A stretch of DNA of 64,000 bases from Simplicispira psychrophila DSM 11588 (lineage in GTDB: Bacteria > Pseudomonadota > Gammaproteobacteria > Burkholderiales > Burkholderiaceae_C), in the NCBI RefSeq assembly GCF_000688255.1, contig NZ_JHYS01000006.1:62001-126000 (forward strand), read 5' to 3'. A program made the position numbers and the translations under genes. Shown piece by piece: positions 8,241 to 20,433 of the stretch (position 1 is its first letter; each line of letters opens with the position of its first letter). The notes beneath the pieces were generated by a model. That model ran no database searches and was not told the DNA's origin. It saw only the letters and a list, made by a program, of their open reading frames with translations.

Positions 8241-9454
8241 TGGGCCATATTGGTGGATTGGGTTGTACCCAACCCAACATCTGCCCTAGAGCGCAGCAGT
8301 CGCAGCAAAAAGCCCGCCGGGCCGGTGTGCCACCAGTGGCGCACGCCCCGGCGTGGCTGGCCGAGCGACTGAGTGATGCGGTCGAGCGTGATGGCCAGCA
8401 GCACAATGCCCAGGCCGCCAACGGTAGCCAGACCCATGTCCAGACGGCCAATGCCGCGTAGCACCATCTGGCCCAGGCCACCGACGGCGATCATCGAAGC
8501 GATCACCACCATCGACAGCGACAGCATCAGTGACTGGTTGACGCCGGCCATGATCGACGGCATGGCCAGCGGCAATTGCACCTTGCGCAGCATTTGTAGC
8601 GGCGAGGCGCCGTAGGCGCGCCCGGCCTCGATCAGATCGGGGCGCACTTGGCGAATACCCAGGTTGGTCAGGCGCACCAGCGGCGGCAGGGCAAACACAA
8701 TGGTGACGATGACGCCGGGCACGTTGCCAATGCCAAACAGCATCACCACCGGCACCAAATAGACAAAGGCTGGCGTGGTCTGCATGGCGTCCAGGAAGGG
8801 ACGCATGAAGTTTTGCGCCCGGTCGCTCGATGCCAGCACAATCCCCAGCGGCAGCCCGATCAGCAGACAGAACGCCAGTGAGGTCAGCACCAGCGATAGC
8901 GTGACCATGGCCTCGGGCCAGACGCCCAGCACCGTCACCAGCAGCAGCGACACCACGGTGCCCAGTGCGATGGCGCGCCCGGCAAATTGCCAAGCCAGCA
9001 GTCCCATGAGGGCGATCATCGCCCACGATGGCGTGCTCAGCAGCAGGCTTTCAACACCGCGCAAGGTGCTGTCGATGGGCCCGCGCACGGTCTGGAAAAA
9101 GGGGCGGAAATGGGCTACCACCCATTCCAAGCCATGGTTGATCCACGACTCCATCGGCAGCGAGCCGTCCCACAACTGGTGCAGCTCAAAGCCGTTGCTG
9201 TGGGGCGTACTGAGGGCGGCTGCTGCACCATCGAGGCTGTCGGTGGGTGTGCTCAGCCAGTCGGCATCAGCAGCCGGGCCGTCGTCCGAGGGCGTCAGGG
9301 CGGCCCAGGGGTCGCTATGGCTGGCGGTGCTGGATGGCGGCTCGGCAGCTGTTTCAAACTGGCTGGCCAAAGGATTGGCGTCAGTAGGGAAAGGCAAAGG
9401 AGCGGCGCTAGTGCCGCTCAGTGCCAGATCGGCGCCAGGGAGGGGTTCGTTCAT
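8231..9454 (-). CDS. proW: Glycine betaine/proline ABC transporter permease
   Basis: A 407-aa inner-membrane permease of the ProW/OpuAB family. The first 100 or so residues are a Pro/Ala/Ser-rich cytoplasmic extension. Membrane helices follow from about residue 125, and the BPD-transport signature [12 protein letters not shown] occurs in the cytoplasmic loop that contacts the ATPase. The start is the ATG at 9454, 15 bp after the proV stop, with no clear ribosome site. The last codons before the TGA run into a dispersed repeat. Confidence 0.9.
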   Translation of the reverse strand: MNEPLPGADLALSGTSAAPLPFPTDANPLASQFETAAEPPSSTASHSDPWAALTPSDDGPAADADWLSTPTDSLDGAAAALSTPHSNGFELHQLWDGSLPMESWINHGLEWVVAHFRPFFQTVRGPIDSTLRGVESLLLSTPSWAMIALMGLLAWQFAGRAIALGTVVSLLLVTVLGVWPEAMVTLSLVLTSLAFCLLIGLPLGIVLASSDRAQNFMRPFLDAMQTTPAFVYLVPVVMLFGIGNVPGVIVTIVFALPPLVRLTNLGIRQVRPDLIEAGRAYGASPLQMLRKVQLPLAMPSIMAGVNQSLMLSLSMVVIASMIAVGGLGQMVLRGIGRLDMGLATVGGLGIVLLAITLDRITQSLGQPRRGVRHWWHTGPAGFLLRLLRSRADVGLGTTQSTNMAHQK

Positions 9455-9469
9455 AGTCAAATTTTTGGG

Positions 9470-10735
9470 TCAGTGCGCCGGGGCGCTGGTGTATGGTGCG
9501 GCGGTGCCGCTGGGTTGCTGGGCTGCCGGGTCGATGTGCGGCGTGTCGCGGTCAAGAAATTTCAGCAGCGTGGTCTTGCTGATCACGCCACTCAGCTGGC
9601 CATCGGCCTGCACCACCGGCACCGCACAAGGCGCCTGGGCCACTTGGCCAAACAGACCGGCCACGGGGGCGTCAAAGGCAATTGGTTCCAGGCCGTTGAT
9701 AAATGCGTGTTGCAGACCCAGCGGCCCTTGGTGGCCATGGAGCGCGCTGCGCAGCGAGTCGGCCGAGACGGTGCCCAAGTAGCATTTGTTCGGGCTGACG
9801 ATGTAGGCAAAATCGCGATCGTCCTCTTCGATCAGCCGCAGTGCGGCGCGGCTGCCGCGGTCGGTGTGTTCGGAGACGATGGTCAGTGGCTTGCGCACAA
9901 TGTCGCCAGCCTTGAATACAGCGGCGGCATCGACGCCGCGCACAAAGCTGCGCACATAGTCGTTGGCCGGGTTGCGCAAAATCTCGTCGGGCGTGCCCAC
10001 CTGCACCACTTGACCGTCTTTCATGATGGCGATGTGGTCGCCAATGCGCATGGCCTCGTCCAGGTCGTGCGAGATGAAAACGATGGTGCGCCGTTTGACC
10101 TGCTGCAGGCGCATCAGCTCGCTTTGCATCTCGGTGCGGATGATCGGATCGAGCGCTGAAAACGCTTCGTCCATCAGCAAAATCGACGGGTCCGACGCCA
10201 GCGCCCGCGCCAAACCGACGCGCTGCTGCATCCCGCCCGATAGTTCATCGGGGTAGCGGGCGCCCCAGCCTTCGAGGCCCACCTGGGCCAGCGCTTGGGC
10301 GGCGCATTGCTGGCGCTCGGCGCGACCCACGCCGGCCAACTCCAGACCGAAGGCGGTGTTGTCCAGCACTGTCATGTGCGGCATCAGTGCAAACGACTGG
10401 AACACCATGCTGATGTCCTGGCGCCGCAGCACGCGCATTTGTGCATCCGACAGTTGGTTGATGTCCACGTCATCGACCAAGATGCGCCCGGCGGTGGGCT
10501 CGATCAGGCGGTTGAGCATCCGTACCAGTGTCGATTTGCCCGAGCCCGACAGCCCCATGACGACAAAAATCTCGCCGGGGGCGATGGTGAAACTGGCGTC
10601 GAATACGCCAATCGACTGGCCGGTGCGCGCCAGGATGTCTTGTTTGCTAATGCCTTGGCGCACCAGTTCCAGGGCAGTTTGCGGCGCGTCGCCGAACACC
10701 TTGAACACATTTTCAATAATGATTTGTTTGGCCAC
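9470..10735 (-). CDS. proV: Glycine betaine/proline ABC transporter ATP-binding protein
   Basis: A 421-aa ATPase that powers the ProVWX importer. It shows Walker A GLSGSGKST (61-69), signature LSGGMQQR (about 165-172) and Walker B ILLMDE (185-190). A C-terminal pair of CBS repeats (about 280-400), which in OpuA-type importers sense ionic strength, is present. Translation starts with GTG at 10735, with AGGAG 10 nt upstream. A good promoter lies about 350 bp upstream. The last 20 residues (Pro/Ala-rich) extend beyond the CBS region. Confidence 0.93.
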   Translation of the reverse strand: MAKQIIIENVFKVFGDAPQTALELVRQGISKQDILARTGQSIGVFDASFTIAPGEIFVVMGLSGSGKSTLVRMLNRLIEPTAGRILVDDVDINQLSDAQMRVLRRQDISMVFQSFALMPHMTVLDNTAFGLELAGVGRAERQQCAAQALAQVGLEGWGARYPDELSGGMQQRVGLARALASDPSILLMDEAFSALDPIIRTEMQSELMRLQQVKRRTIVFISHDLDEAMRIGDHIAIMKDGQVVQVGTPDEILRNPANDYVRSFVRGVDAAAVFKAGDIVRKPLTIVSEHTDRGSRAALRLIEEDDRDFAYIVSPNKCYLGTVSADSLRSALHGHQGPLGLQHAFINGLEPIAFDAPVAGLFGQVAQAPCAVPVVQADGQLSGVISKTTLLKFLDRDTPHIDPAAQQPSGTAAPYTSAPAH

Positions 10736-11087
10736 GGGGGCAAATCTCCTGGGTGGGGGAATAGCGTTGCCTCAGAAAAACCGATGCAGCGGCCACGCCC
10801 GGTGGTGCGGCTGCACGCGGGACGATAAAAGGTGGACACATCGGGGTGCCCAGGGGGTGCTGCCCGCTCAACAGGGGGGGCGATGCAGGACCGGGGGAGC
10901 GCTTCAAAAGAGGTCTGGACAGAGGACTCTTGATGCACGCTTCAATAAGGTCGGCATCAAGCAGAAACTGCAGCGGCGCCGGGTTCTATCCGTGCCGAAA
11001 ATTCGGCAGGGCGCAAGGCCCATTTGGCAATTCCCAAGCTCTGGGAAAGTTCGATTACCTTCATTGAAGGTTGTAAAACACCGGCAA
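10736..11087 (-). promoter_or_regulatory. Long untranslated leader of proV operon
   Basis: There is no convincing gene between proV and the promoter at 11088-11116. If that promoter is used, the proV mRNA has a leader of about 345 nt. It is GC-rich with several G runs (around 10850-10905). I recognise no riboswitch class in it. Osmotic or RNA-level control is possible, but this is inference. Confidence 0.35.
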
Positions 11088-11116
11088 AGTATAGAAATAC
11101 AAATTGTTTAAGTCAA
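11088..11116 (-). promoter_or_regulatory. Sigma-70 promoter for proVWX
   Basis: On the minus strand TTGACT (11116-11111) and TATACT (11093-11088) are separated by exactly 17 bp, inside an A/T-rich stretch. The downstream gene on that strand is proV. Confidence 0.6.
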
Positions 11117-11191
11117 AACACAGGTTTTTCAAATTGTGGTATTTAAAAAACCATCTGTTGGCGCCCAACTGCTGCAGGTCGCGGGGCGTTT

Positions 11192-11626
11192 TCAAGGGAT
11201 TTCTGGCGGAATGCTGCCTTTGCGCCGGTGGTCAATGAACCACGCCAAAAACGGCAGCAGCAGCATCGAGCCGGGGACCACCCAAATTAGCAAATACGGA
11301 CTGACGGAGGAGGCGCTGCGCATGACGCTGCGCAGGTGCGCGCGCTCGTGCGCTGTCCAGTGGCCTTGGCGGCGTTGGCGCAGCAGCCACACCACCGAGC
11401 CTTTGAGAGTGGCCATTTCGCGCTTGAGGCGGGTTTTTTCACGGCTGTTGCCGGCCAGAAAGGCGCTGAACCACTCGGGCGCGCGCTGCATGCGTTGCTC
11501 AAAGCGGCGTTTCAGGCGTGATGGGTGCGCTGCAGACGCAGGCGACCCCCCGGGGGCTGCAGGTTCGGGTTCAGGATCCTGTGCCACGGGGGACTGAGGC
11601 AGATCAGAAGACGGGGGCGTTGTCAT
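11192..11626 (-). CDS. Small membrane protein of unknown function
   Basis: A 144-aa protein I do not recognise firmly. The first 35 residues are Pro/Ala/Ser-rich and acidic, and the middle is strongly basic and probably helical. One hydrophobic helix lies near residues 108-130 (PYLLIWVVPGSMLLLPFLAWF) and the tail is basic (DHRRK). The Pro-Gly-rich helix weakly recalls the membrane segment of LETM1-related proteins, but this is a guess. The neighbour rnk, 70 bp upstream on the same strand, gives no functional hint. Confidence 0.6.
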   Translation of the reverse strand: MTTPPSSDLPQSPVAQDPEPEPAAPGGSPASAAHPSRLKRRFEQRMQRAPEWFSAFLAGNSREKTRLKREMATLKGSVVWLLRQRRQGHWTAHERAHLRSVMRSASSVSPYLLIWVVPGSMLLLPFLAWFIDHRRKGSIPPEIP

Positions 11627-11696
11627 GGCGCTTGGCAGACGGTGGCGCCCAGGAAGAAGGCGAAGCCCGGACCCGCAGACACCCGGGGCTGCGTCT

Positions 11697-12107
11697 TCAG
11701 CGGTGCAGTTCGCCAGCGCGTTCGGGTTGATAAACGATTTCTGTCACGCGCACCGTCATGGCTTTGCCGCCGGGACCTGGCCAGACCAGTTCGTCACCGA
11801 CAGACAGACCCAGCAGGGCGGCGCCCACCGGGGCGAAGATGGAGAGGCGATCGGCGCTGCCGTCGATGTCGCGTGGATAGACCAGCGTCAGGCAGAACTC
11901 TTTGCCGGTCTCCAGAATGGAGAACTTGACGGTGGAGTTCATCGTCACCACGGTGGCGGGCATTTCTTCGGGCGACAACACTTCAGCCCGATCCAGTTCG
12001 GCCTGCAACTCAGCTTTGCCGGCCAGGGCACTGGCCGGCAAAGCGGCCAATAGGGCTTCAATCCGATCCAGATCCTGGGACGACAAAATGATGGGGGGTT
12101 TGGACAC
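11697..12107 (-). CDS. rnk: Nucleoside diphosphate kinase regulator Rnk
   Basis: A 136-aa GreA/GreB-like protein with a short coiled N-terminal part (residues 1-50) and the FKBP-like C-terminal GreA/GreB domain. Conserved blocks include VTMNSTVKF, YPRDID and SIFAPVGAALLGLSVGD. Rnk proteins bind RNA polymerase but lack the long Gre coiled coil and do not stimulate cleavage. Translation starts with GTG, with GAGG 8 nt upstream. Confidence 0.88.
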   Translation of the reverse strand: MSKPPIILSSQDLDRIEALLAALPASALAGKAELQAELDRAEVLSPEEMPATVVTMNSTVKFSILETGKEFCLTLVYPRDIDGSADRLSIFAPVGAALLGLSVGDELVWPGPGGKAMTVRVTEIVYQPERAGELHR

Positions 12108-12183
12108 GGTAACTACCTCAAAGCTATTCTTGATCGCCTTGAATGTAGCCCATCGGTAATGTTGTAGCGTCTGGAGCGGTCAA

Positions 12184-13908
12184 TCAGGACGGTTGCGGCG
12201 GGTGGCGACAGGCGGCGTAGATGTCTTGTTCCGCTTGGTAGGCGCTGCTGTGCACGTCCAGCAGGCCGAGCACCGAGTGGAAGTACGCATCGTGCGTGAT
12301 GCGCCGCTCGCTCAGGTCTTTTTGCAGGCAGGTGGTGCTGACGCCGCTGCGCGCCTGCAGGCCGGGCGAGAGCCAGGTGATCCACGGCACCTGCTTTTGC
12401 ACGTCAGGGGCGATGGCGTAAGGCAGGCCGTGCAGGTAAATGTTGTTTTCGCCCAGCGATTCACCATGATCAGCTACATAAATCATAGCTGTTTGCGCTT
12501 TTGCTGATTGGGTTTCAAGCCACTTTATCGTCGATTGCAGTAGCTGGTCGGTGGCCAGAATGCTGTTGTCATAAGCGTTCACAACTTGCTGCTGCGAGCA
12601 TTCCTGCAATGCGCTGGAGGTGCATTCGGGCTGAAACTGCTTCAAGTCCGGGGCCGAGCGTTTGTAGTAGGCCGGCCCGTGGCTGCCCATCTGGTGCAGC
12701 ACCACGACGGTGCCGCGTGCGCGCTGCTCGGGTGGCAGGGCGGCAATGCGCTGGTCCAGGTCTTGCAGCAAGATCGGGTCGAGGCACTCGCCACCAGAGC
12801 AGAGCGCGGGGTCTTTTTGCGCGCTGGTGCTGGCGTAGTGCACCCGGTCGCAAATGCCTTTGCAGCCGGACTGGTTGTCCACCCACAGTACGGCCAAGCC
12901 GGCGTGTTGCAGCACGTCGAGCAGGTTTTCATCGTTGCCACTGCGGCTCTCGAATCTGGATTTGCCGAGGTGCGAGAACATGCAGGGCAGCGAGGCGGCC
13001 GTGCTGGTGCCACACGACCAGGCGTTGCGCGCACTGCTCAGATCAGTGCGTGCCGACAGCCGTGGCGTGGTCTGGCGGGTGTAGCCGTTGAGACCAAAGT
13101 TGCCGCTGCGCCCAGTTTCGCCCAGCACCAGCACCAGCAGCGGCGCCTGGGTCTGTCCGGTGTAGCTGGCGCCCAGCTGGGCGTCGCGTCCCAAGGGATG
13201 CAGGGTGTGGTTTTCCGGGTTCAGGGTCCGGGTGGCGACCAGGCTCAGCGCATACACGCTGTTGAGCGGATTGATCAGGTAGCGCAGCTGGGTGTGGTTG
13301 CGCATGGTGGAAGAAAAATCCTGGAACACCAGCAGCAGACTGGCGACGATGACGCCGATGGTCACGACCAGCAGCAGGGCGTTGTGCCCCAGCTGGCGCA
13401 GCACGCCCAAGCGCCGCAGCGGGCGCGAGTAGAGCCAAAGCAGGGGCGGCGCGGCCAAGACCAGCACCGTCACTGGCAAGCGCCAGTTCAGCAGGTCAGC
13501 GGCTTCGCGCGGGTCGGTTTGCAGTACGTTGGTCAACATGCTGGCGTCGATGACGATGCCGTAGGCCATCATGAAATAGGCGCCAAACGCTGCCATGAGC
13601 AGCAGCACCGTCACCGCCGGTTTGAGGGTCAAGCGCCAGCTCAGCAGGCTGAGCAGCGCTGCATTGCCCGCCGCCACGATCAGCGCAAAGGCCAAGGCAA
13701 AGCCCCAGCCGCGCAGGCTGCCCTGCCCCGGCAGTGCGGCCACCGCGCGCCATAGCGGCACATTGCACACCGTGGCCAGCCAAGTGCTGATCAGCAGGAC
13801 CACCCAAGCCGGGTGCAGGACGCTGGCGGCGGGAGTGAGCACAGGGGCGGACAAGGGGGCGGACAAAGAGGTGGCCGAGGGCCGCAGACGTCGAAGGAGC
13901 AAAGACAT
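12184..13908 (-). CDS. eptA: Lipid A phosphoethanolamine transferase, EptA/MCR-like
   Basis: A 574-aa inner-membrane enzyme with five N-terminal helices (within residues 35-195) and a periplasmic alkaline-phosphatase-fold domain. Catalytic landmarks: E264 (metal, in LGETGRS), nucleophile T303 in SCGTSTA with flanking Cys C299 and C309, and the metal motif ADHGESLGE. It is expected to add phosphoethanolamine to lipid A, which in this family lowers polymyxin susceptibility. I chose the ATG at 13908, with GAGGAA about 10 nt upstream; the frame extends to 13968, overlapping fghA. A dispersed repeat encodes about residues 460-477, just before the DHGE motif, apparently without damage. Confidence 0.88.
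   Translation of the reverse strand: MSLLLRRLRPSATSLSAPLSAPVLTPAASVLHPAWVVLLISTWLATVCNVPLWRAVAALPGQGSLRGWGFALAFALIVAAGNAALLSLLSWRLTLKPAVTVLLLMAAFGAYFMMAYGIVIDASMLTNVLQTDPREAADLLNWRLPVTVLVLAAPPLLWLYSRPLRRLGVLRQLGHNALLLVVTIGVIVASLLLVFQDFSSTMRNHTQLRYLINPLNSVYALSLVATRTLNPENHTLHPLGRDAQLGASYTGQTQAPLLVLVLGETGRSGNFGLNGYTRQTTPRLSARTDLSSARNAWSCGTSTAASLPCMFSHLGKSRFESRSGNDENLLDVLQHAGLAVLWVDNQSGCKGICDRVHYASTSAQKDPALCSGGECLDPILLQDLDQRIAALPPEQRARGTVVVLHQMGSHGPAYYKRSAPDLKQFQPECTSSALQECSQQQVVNAYDNSILATDQLLQSTIKWLETQSAKAQTAMIYVADHGESLGENNIYLHGLPYAIAPDVQKQVPWITWLSPGLQARSGVSTTCLQKDLSERRITHDAYFHSVLGLLDVHSSAYQAEQDIYAACRHPPQPS
12479..12530 (+). repeat. Dispersed repeat copy 4, inside eptA-like gene
   Basis: ATCATAGCTGTTTGCGC, spacer, then ATTGGGTTTCAAGCC. 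It is read in frame on the opposite strand as KWLETQSAKAQTAMIY. It is a degenerate but recognisable copy. Confidence 0.55.
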
Positions 13909-13964
13909 GGCGCCATTGTTCCTCATTGCACTGAAGCCAGCATTAAACGCAGTGCAAATGCGAC

Positions 13965-14837
13965 TCACGCTTCCAGTTGGCTGGCGTGGTGGCGCAGGTG
14001 GACTTCTATGAAGCTTTGGATGAAGTAATAGCCGTGGTCGTAGCCGGAGTGGCGGCGCAGCGTGAGCGGCTGCCCGATTTTTTTGCAGGCAGCCTCGAAG
14101 ACCTCGGGCAGCAGCTGTTGTTCGATAAGAAATTTGTCGGCCAGACCCTGGTCGATGAGGATGCCGCCGGGGTAGGGCGCGGTTTTCTGCGCCGCCATCA
14201 ATGCACTGGCGTCATGGTTCAGCCAGTCGGCCTCGTCGTTGCCCAGGTAGCCAGCGAATGCCTTGCGCCCCCACGGGCACTGCGTCGGCGCGGCAATCGG
14301 CGCGAAGGCCGACAGGCTCTTGAACAGACCGGGGTGGCGCAGCGCCAGCGTCAACGCGCCATGGCCGCCCATCGAGTGGCCAAAAAGGCCAACGCGCTCC
14401 AGGTCGATTGGCAGTTTCTGGCCCAAGAGCGGCAGCAACTCGCGCGTCAGGTAGCTCTCCATGCGCCAGTGCGACTCCCACGGCGCCTGCGTGGCGTCGA
14501 GGTAGAAACCGGCGCCGACGCCAAAGTCCCAGCTCTCGGCCTCACCGGGCGCGTTGGCACCGCGTGGGCTGGTGTCCGGGGCGATCAGCGCCAAGCCCAA
14601 TTCCGCCGCCAGGCGCTGGGCGCCGGCCTTGGTCATGAAGGTTTCTTCATTGCAGGTCAGACCGGCCAGATAGACCAGCGCCGGCACCTTGGCGCCGTGC
14701 AGCGCTTGCGGCGGCAGATACACCGAGAACTTCATCGGCAGGCCGATTTCGCGCGCATGGTGCTGGTAAAAGCGCTGCGCGCCGCCAAAGCAGGCGTGGG
14801 CGTTTTGCAGTTCTAAGGTGGTGTTGACCATAACCAT
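13965..14837 (-). CDS. fghA: S-formylglutathione hydrolase
   Basis: A 290-aa esterase of the alpha/beta-hydrolase fold that hydrolyses S-formylglutathione to formate and glutathione. The nucleophile elbow GHSMGGHG has S155; the Asp of IDQGLADKFL and the His of SGYDHGYYF complete the triad. The family blocks YLAGLTCNEE and SPRGAN are present. The start at 14837 has AGGAG 11 nt upstream. It follows adhC on the same strand, forming the glutathione-dependent formaldehyde oxidation pair, separated by a dispersed repeat. Confidence 0.93.
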   Translation of the reverse strand: MVMVNTTLELQNAHACFGGAQRFYQHHAREIGLPMKFSVYLPPQALHGAKVPALVYLAGLTCNEETFMTKAGAQRLAAELGLALIAPDTSPRGANAPGEAESWDFGVGAGFYLDATQAPWESHWRMESYLTRELLPLLGQKLPIDLERVGLFGHSMGGHGALTLALRHPGLFKSLSAFAPIAAPTQCPWGRKAFAGYLGNDEADWLNHDASALMAAQKTAPYPGGILIDQGLADKFLIEQQLLPEVFEAACKKIGQPLTLRRHSGYDHGYYFIQSFIEVHLRHHASQLEA

Positions 14838-14850
14838 GGTAATTAAAACT

Positions 14851-14906
14851 CCTAAAAAAATAGCTGCAAGCGCATGTATATAAAGCGTTTGCAGCTGTTT
14901 TGATAC
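14851..14906 (+). repeat. Dispersed repeat copy 5, adhC/fghA
   Basis: AAAAAAATAGCTGCAAGCGC, spacer, then AAAGCGTTTGCAGCTGTTTTGA. It fills about half of the 115-bp gap. The internal GCTGCAAGCGC / GCGTTTGCAGC complementarity could form a hairpin. Confidence 0.75.
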
Positions 14907-14952
14907 GCAAATCTTTGTGGCGATTGCGCTATGTGCTCATCTTTTATTTAAC

Positions 14953-17453
<2,501 letters not shown>

Positions 17454-17467
<14 letters not shown>

Positions 17468-17837
17468 TGCTACTTTCCTTGGGTAGGTTTCCGATGATCG
17501 ATGGGGTGGCTGCTTCTGCAAGTGAACTGCGTGGCCGGGCAACCTCTGGACGCAGCATAGTGAGCATTTCGCGCACGTCTTCGGTGTCCAGCGCGTCTTG
17601 CGGCTCCTTGCGCCGCAGCAGCAAGTCCATCAAGTCGTGATCGCCGAGGTCCATCAACACCATCAGGGCGTCGGCATGGCGCTCGGTCAGCTGGTGCTCG
17701 TAGCGCGCGAAGAAGTCTTTAATAAAAAGATCGTTTTCCAGCAGGCCGCGCCGGCAGCGCCAGTGCAGCTTGCTCCGTGCGCGCTCATCGAGCAGCGGCG
17801 AGGCCGCTGCATCGGCAGGGTGCGGGGTGTGGCCCAT
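17454..17837 (-). CDS. sdhE: Succinate dehydrogenase assembly factor SdhE
   Basis: A 127-aa flavinylation factor that helps attach FAD covalently to SdhA. The diagnostic RGxxE motif is in [11 protein letters not shown], followed by the helical DUF339 core ending near residue 92. It is longer than usual: about 20 residues precede the core and about 30 follow it ([13 protein letters not shown] onward), and the tail overlaps the gltA start region. It lies between sdhB and gltA. Confidence 0.9.
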
Positions 17838-17860
17838 GGTGGTACGTGCGCTTCTGGGGT

Positions 17861-18565
17861 CTAGATAGTGCGACGCACCATCAGCTCTTTGATCTTGCCA
17901 ATGGCGCGGGTTGGGTTCAGACCCTTAGGGCACACGTCCACGCAGTTCATGATCGAGTGGCAGCGGAACAGGCGGTACGGGTCTTCCAGGTTGTCCAGAC
18001 GCTCGCCAGTGGCTTCGTCGCGGCTGTCCGCCAAGAAACGATACGCCTGCAGCAGGCCCGCCGGGCCGACGAATTTATCGGGGTTCCACCAAAAGCTGGG
18101 GCAAGAGGTGGAGCAGCTGGCGCACAAGATGCACTCGTACAAGCCGTCCAGCTCTTCGCGCTGTTCAGGCGACTGCAGGCGTTCTTTTTCAGGTGGCAGG
18201 TTGTCGTTGATCAGGTAAGGCTTGATCGAGTTGTACTGCTTGAAGAACTGCGTCATATCGACGATCAGGTCGCGGATCACCGGCAGGCCGGGCAGCGGCT
18301 TGAGCACGATGGTGCCGGGCAGCGTGTTCATGTTGGTCAAGCAGGCCAGACCGTTTTTGCCGTTGATGTTCATGGCGTCGGAGCCGCAAACACCTTCGCG
18401 ACACGAACGGCGGAACGACAGCGCCGGGTCTTGCTCCTTGAGCTTGATCAGTGCATCCAGCAACATGCGTTCGTGGCCGTCGAGTTCGATCTCGATGGTC
18501 TGCATGTAGGGCTTGGTGTCTTTGTCCGGATCGTAACGGTAGATTTGGAATGTGCGTTTTTGCAT
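17861..18565 (-). CDS. sdhB: Succinate dehydrogenase iron-sulfur subunit
   Basis: A 234-aa electron-transfer subunit of complex II. The [2Fe-2S] ligands lie in CREGVCGSDAM and the later Cys of NGLAC; the [4Fe-4S] and [3Fe-4S] ligands lie in CILCASCSTSCP and CHSIMNCVDVCPKG. It follows sdhA by 26 bp and precedes sdhE by 23 bp. Confidence 0.96.
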   Translation of the reverse strand: MQKRTFQIYRYDPDKDTKPYMQTIEIELDGHERMLLDALIKLKEQDPALSFRRSCREGVCGSDAMNINGKNGLACLTNMNTLPGTIVLKPLPGLPVIRDLIVDMTQFFKQYNSIKPYLINDNLPPEKERLQSPEQREELDGLYECILCASCSTSCPSFWWNPDKFVGPAGLLQAYRFLADSRDEATGERLDNLEDPYRLFRCHSIMNCVDVCPKGLNPTRAIGKIKELMVRRTI

Positions 18566-18591
18566 GGGGCTTCTCTCGTGGGGCGACCTGA

Positions 18592-20397
18592 TTAGAACGT
18601 CCGGACCTTGGGCGGGATGCTGTCCACAGTCAGTGGCTTGAGGGTCACTGGCTTGTAGGTGAGGCTGTTGTTGGCGCTATGCCACAACGTATGCTTGAGC
18701 CAGTTCACATCGTCACGGCCCAGCGGTGCGGTGGGGTGATCGGCGGGGTGCTCATAGTCGTACACCGTGTGCGCACCGCGGCATTCGCGGCGGGCGGCGG
18801 CCGAGACCATGGTGGCCTGCGCCACTTCGATCAGGTTATCCACTTCCAGCGCTTCAATGCGTGCGGTGTTGAACACCTTGGACTTGTCTTGCAGCGTGAC
18901 GCTGGCGACGCGCTCACGCAAGGCGGCAATCTTGGTGACGCCTTCGTCCATGCTGGCCTGGGTGCGGAACACGCCGGCGTGTTGCTGCATGGTGGCACGG
19001 ATGTCGCCGGCCAATGCCTGCGAATAGGTGCCGGAAGTGGAGTTTTCGAGTTGGTTCAAGCGCTCCAGCGTGCGGTCGGCTGCATCCTTGGGTAGCGGCT
19101 TGTGCACCTTGTTCTGGTTGTTGAACTCGACGATATGGCGACCTGCGGCCTTGCCAAACACCAGCAAGTCCAGCAGCGAGTTGGTGCCCAGGCGGTTGGC
19201 GCCGTGCACGCTGACGGCGGAGCATTCGCCCACGGCATACAGACCATTGACCACCTTGTTGCTGGTGCCATCGTGAGTGACGACTTGGCCGTGGATATTG
19301 GTTGGCACGCCGCCCATCTGGTAATGGATGGTAGGAACGACGGGAATCGGCTCGCGCGTGATATCGACGTTAGCGAAGTTGACGCCAATTTCATACACCG
19401 AGGGCAGGCGTTTGTGGATAGTCTCGGCGCCCAAGTGGTCGAGCTTGAGCAGCACGTAGTCTTTGTTCGGGCCGCAACCACGGCCTTCCTTGATTTCTTG
19501 GTCCATCGAGCGCGAGACGAAGTCGCGTGGTGCCAAGTCTTTCAAGGTGGGCGCGTAGCGCTCCATGAAGCGTTCGCCATTGCTGTTGAGCAAAATCGCG
19601 CCTTCGCCGCGACAGCCTTCGGTCAGCAGCACGCCCGCGCCGGCCACGCCGGTCGGATGGAATTGCCAGAATTCCATGTCTTGCAGCGGAATGCCAGCGC
19701 GCGCGGCCATGCCCAAACCGTCACCGGTGTTGATGAAGGCGTTGGTCGAGGCAGCAAAAATGCGGCCGGCACCACCGGTGGCCAGCAGCACGGTTTTGGC
19801 TTCGAGGATGTACAGGTCGCCGGTTTCCATTTCCAGCGCCGTCACGCCGACGACATCGCCGTCTTCGTCACGGATCAGGTCGAGTGCCATCCATTCGACG
19901 AAAAAGTTGGTCTTGGCCTTGACGTTTTGCTGGTACAGCGTGTGCAGCATGGCGTGGCCGGTACGGTCAGCCGCAGCGCAGGCGCGTTGCACGGCTTTTT
20001 CGCCGTAGTTGGCGGTGTGGCCGCCAAACGGGCGCTGGTAAATGGTGCCGTCGGCGTTGCGGTCGAACGGCATACCGAAGTGTTCCAGCTCATACACCAC
20101 CTTGGGTGCTTCGCGGCACATGAATTCGACCGCGTCTTGGTCGCTCAGCCAGTCGCCCCCTTTGATGGTGTCGTAGAAGTGGAAGTGCCAGTTGTCTTCG
20201 CTCATGTTGCCCAGCGAAGCGCTCACGCCGCCCTGCGCAGCCACGGTGTGCGAGCGGGTGGGGAAGACTTTGGACAGCGAGGCCACGTTCAGGCCGGCGC
20301 GCGACAGTTCGAGGGCGGCGCGCATGCCGGAGCCACCGGCACCGATGATGACGACGTCGAACTTGCGCTTGGAAATATTGGCGTTGGTATAGCTCAT
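18592..20397 (-). CDS. sdhA: Succinate dehydrogenase flavoprotein subunit
   Basis: A 601-aa catalytic subunit oxidising succinate to fumarate. The FAD loop is GAGGSGMR (residues 19-26) and the covalent FAD site is H50 in RSHTVAAQGG. The substrate-site signature FWQFHPTGVAGAG and the C-terminal RRECRGAHTVYDYEHPAD are intact. I chose the ATG at 20397, with AAGG 8 nt upstream. Confidence 0.96.
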   Translation of the reverse strand: MSYTNANISKRKFDVVIIGAGGSGMRAALELSRAGLNVASLSKVFPTRSHTVAAQGGVSASLGNMSEDNWHFHFYDTIKGGDWLSDQDAVEFMCREAPKVVYELEHFGMPFDRNADGTIYQRPFGGHTANYGEKAVQRACAAADRTGHAMLHTLYQQNVKAKTNFFVEWMALDLIRDEDGDVVGVTALEMETGDLYILEAKTVLLATGGAGRIFAASTNAFINTGDGLGMAARAGIPLQDMEFWQFHPTGVAGAGVLLTEGCRGEGAILLNSNGERFMERYAPTLKDLAPRDFVSRSMDQEIKEGRGCGPNKDYVLLKLDHLGAETIHKRLPSVYEIGVNFANVDITREPIPVVPTIHYQMGGVPTNIHGQVVTHDGTSNKVVNGLYAVGECSAVSVHGANRLGTNSLLDLLVFGKAAGRHIVEFNNQNKVHKPLPKDAADRTLERLNQLENSTSGTYSQALAGDIRATMQQHAGVFRTQASMDEGVTKIAALRERVASVTLQDKSKVFNTARIEALEVDNLIEVAQATMVSAAARRECRGAHTVYDYEHPADHPTAPLGRDDVNWLKHTLWHSANNSLTYKPVTLKPLTVDSIPPKVRTF

Positions 20398-20433
20398 GGA
20401 TTTAGCCTTTGTTCGCAAAATAGGAAGCAGGAA

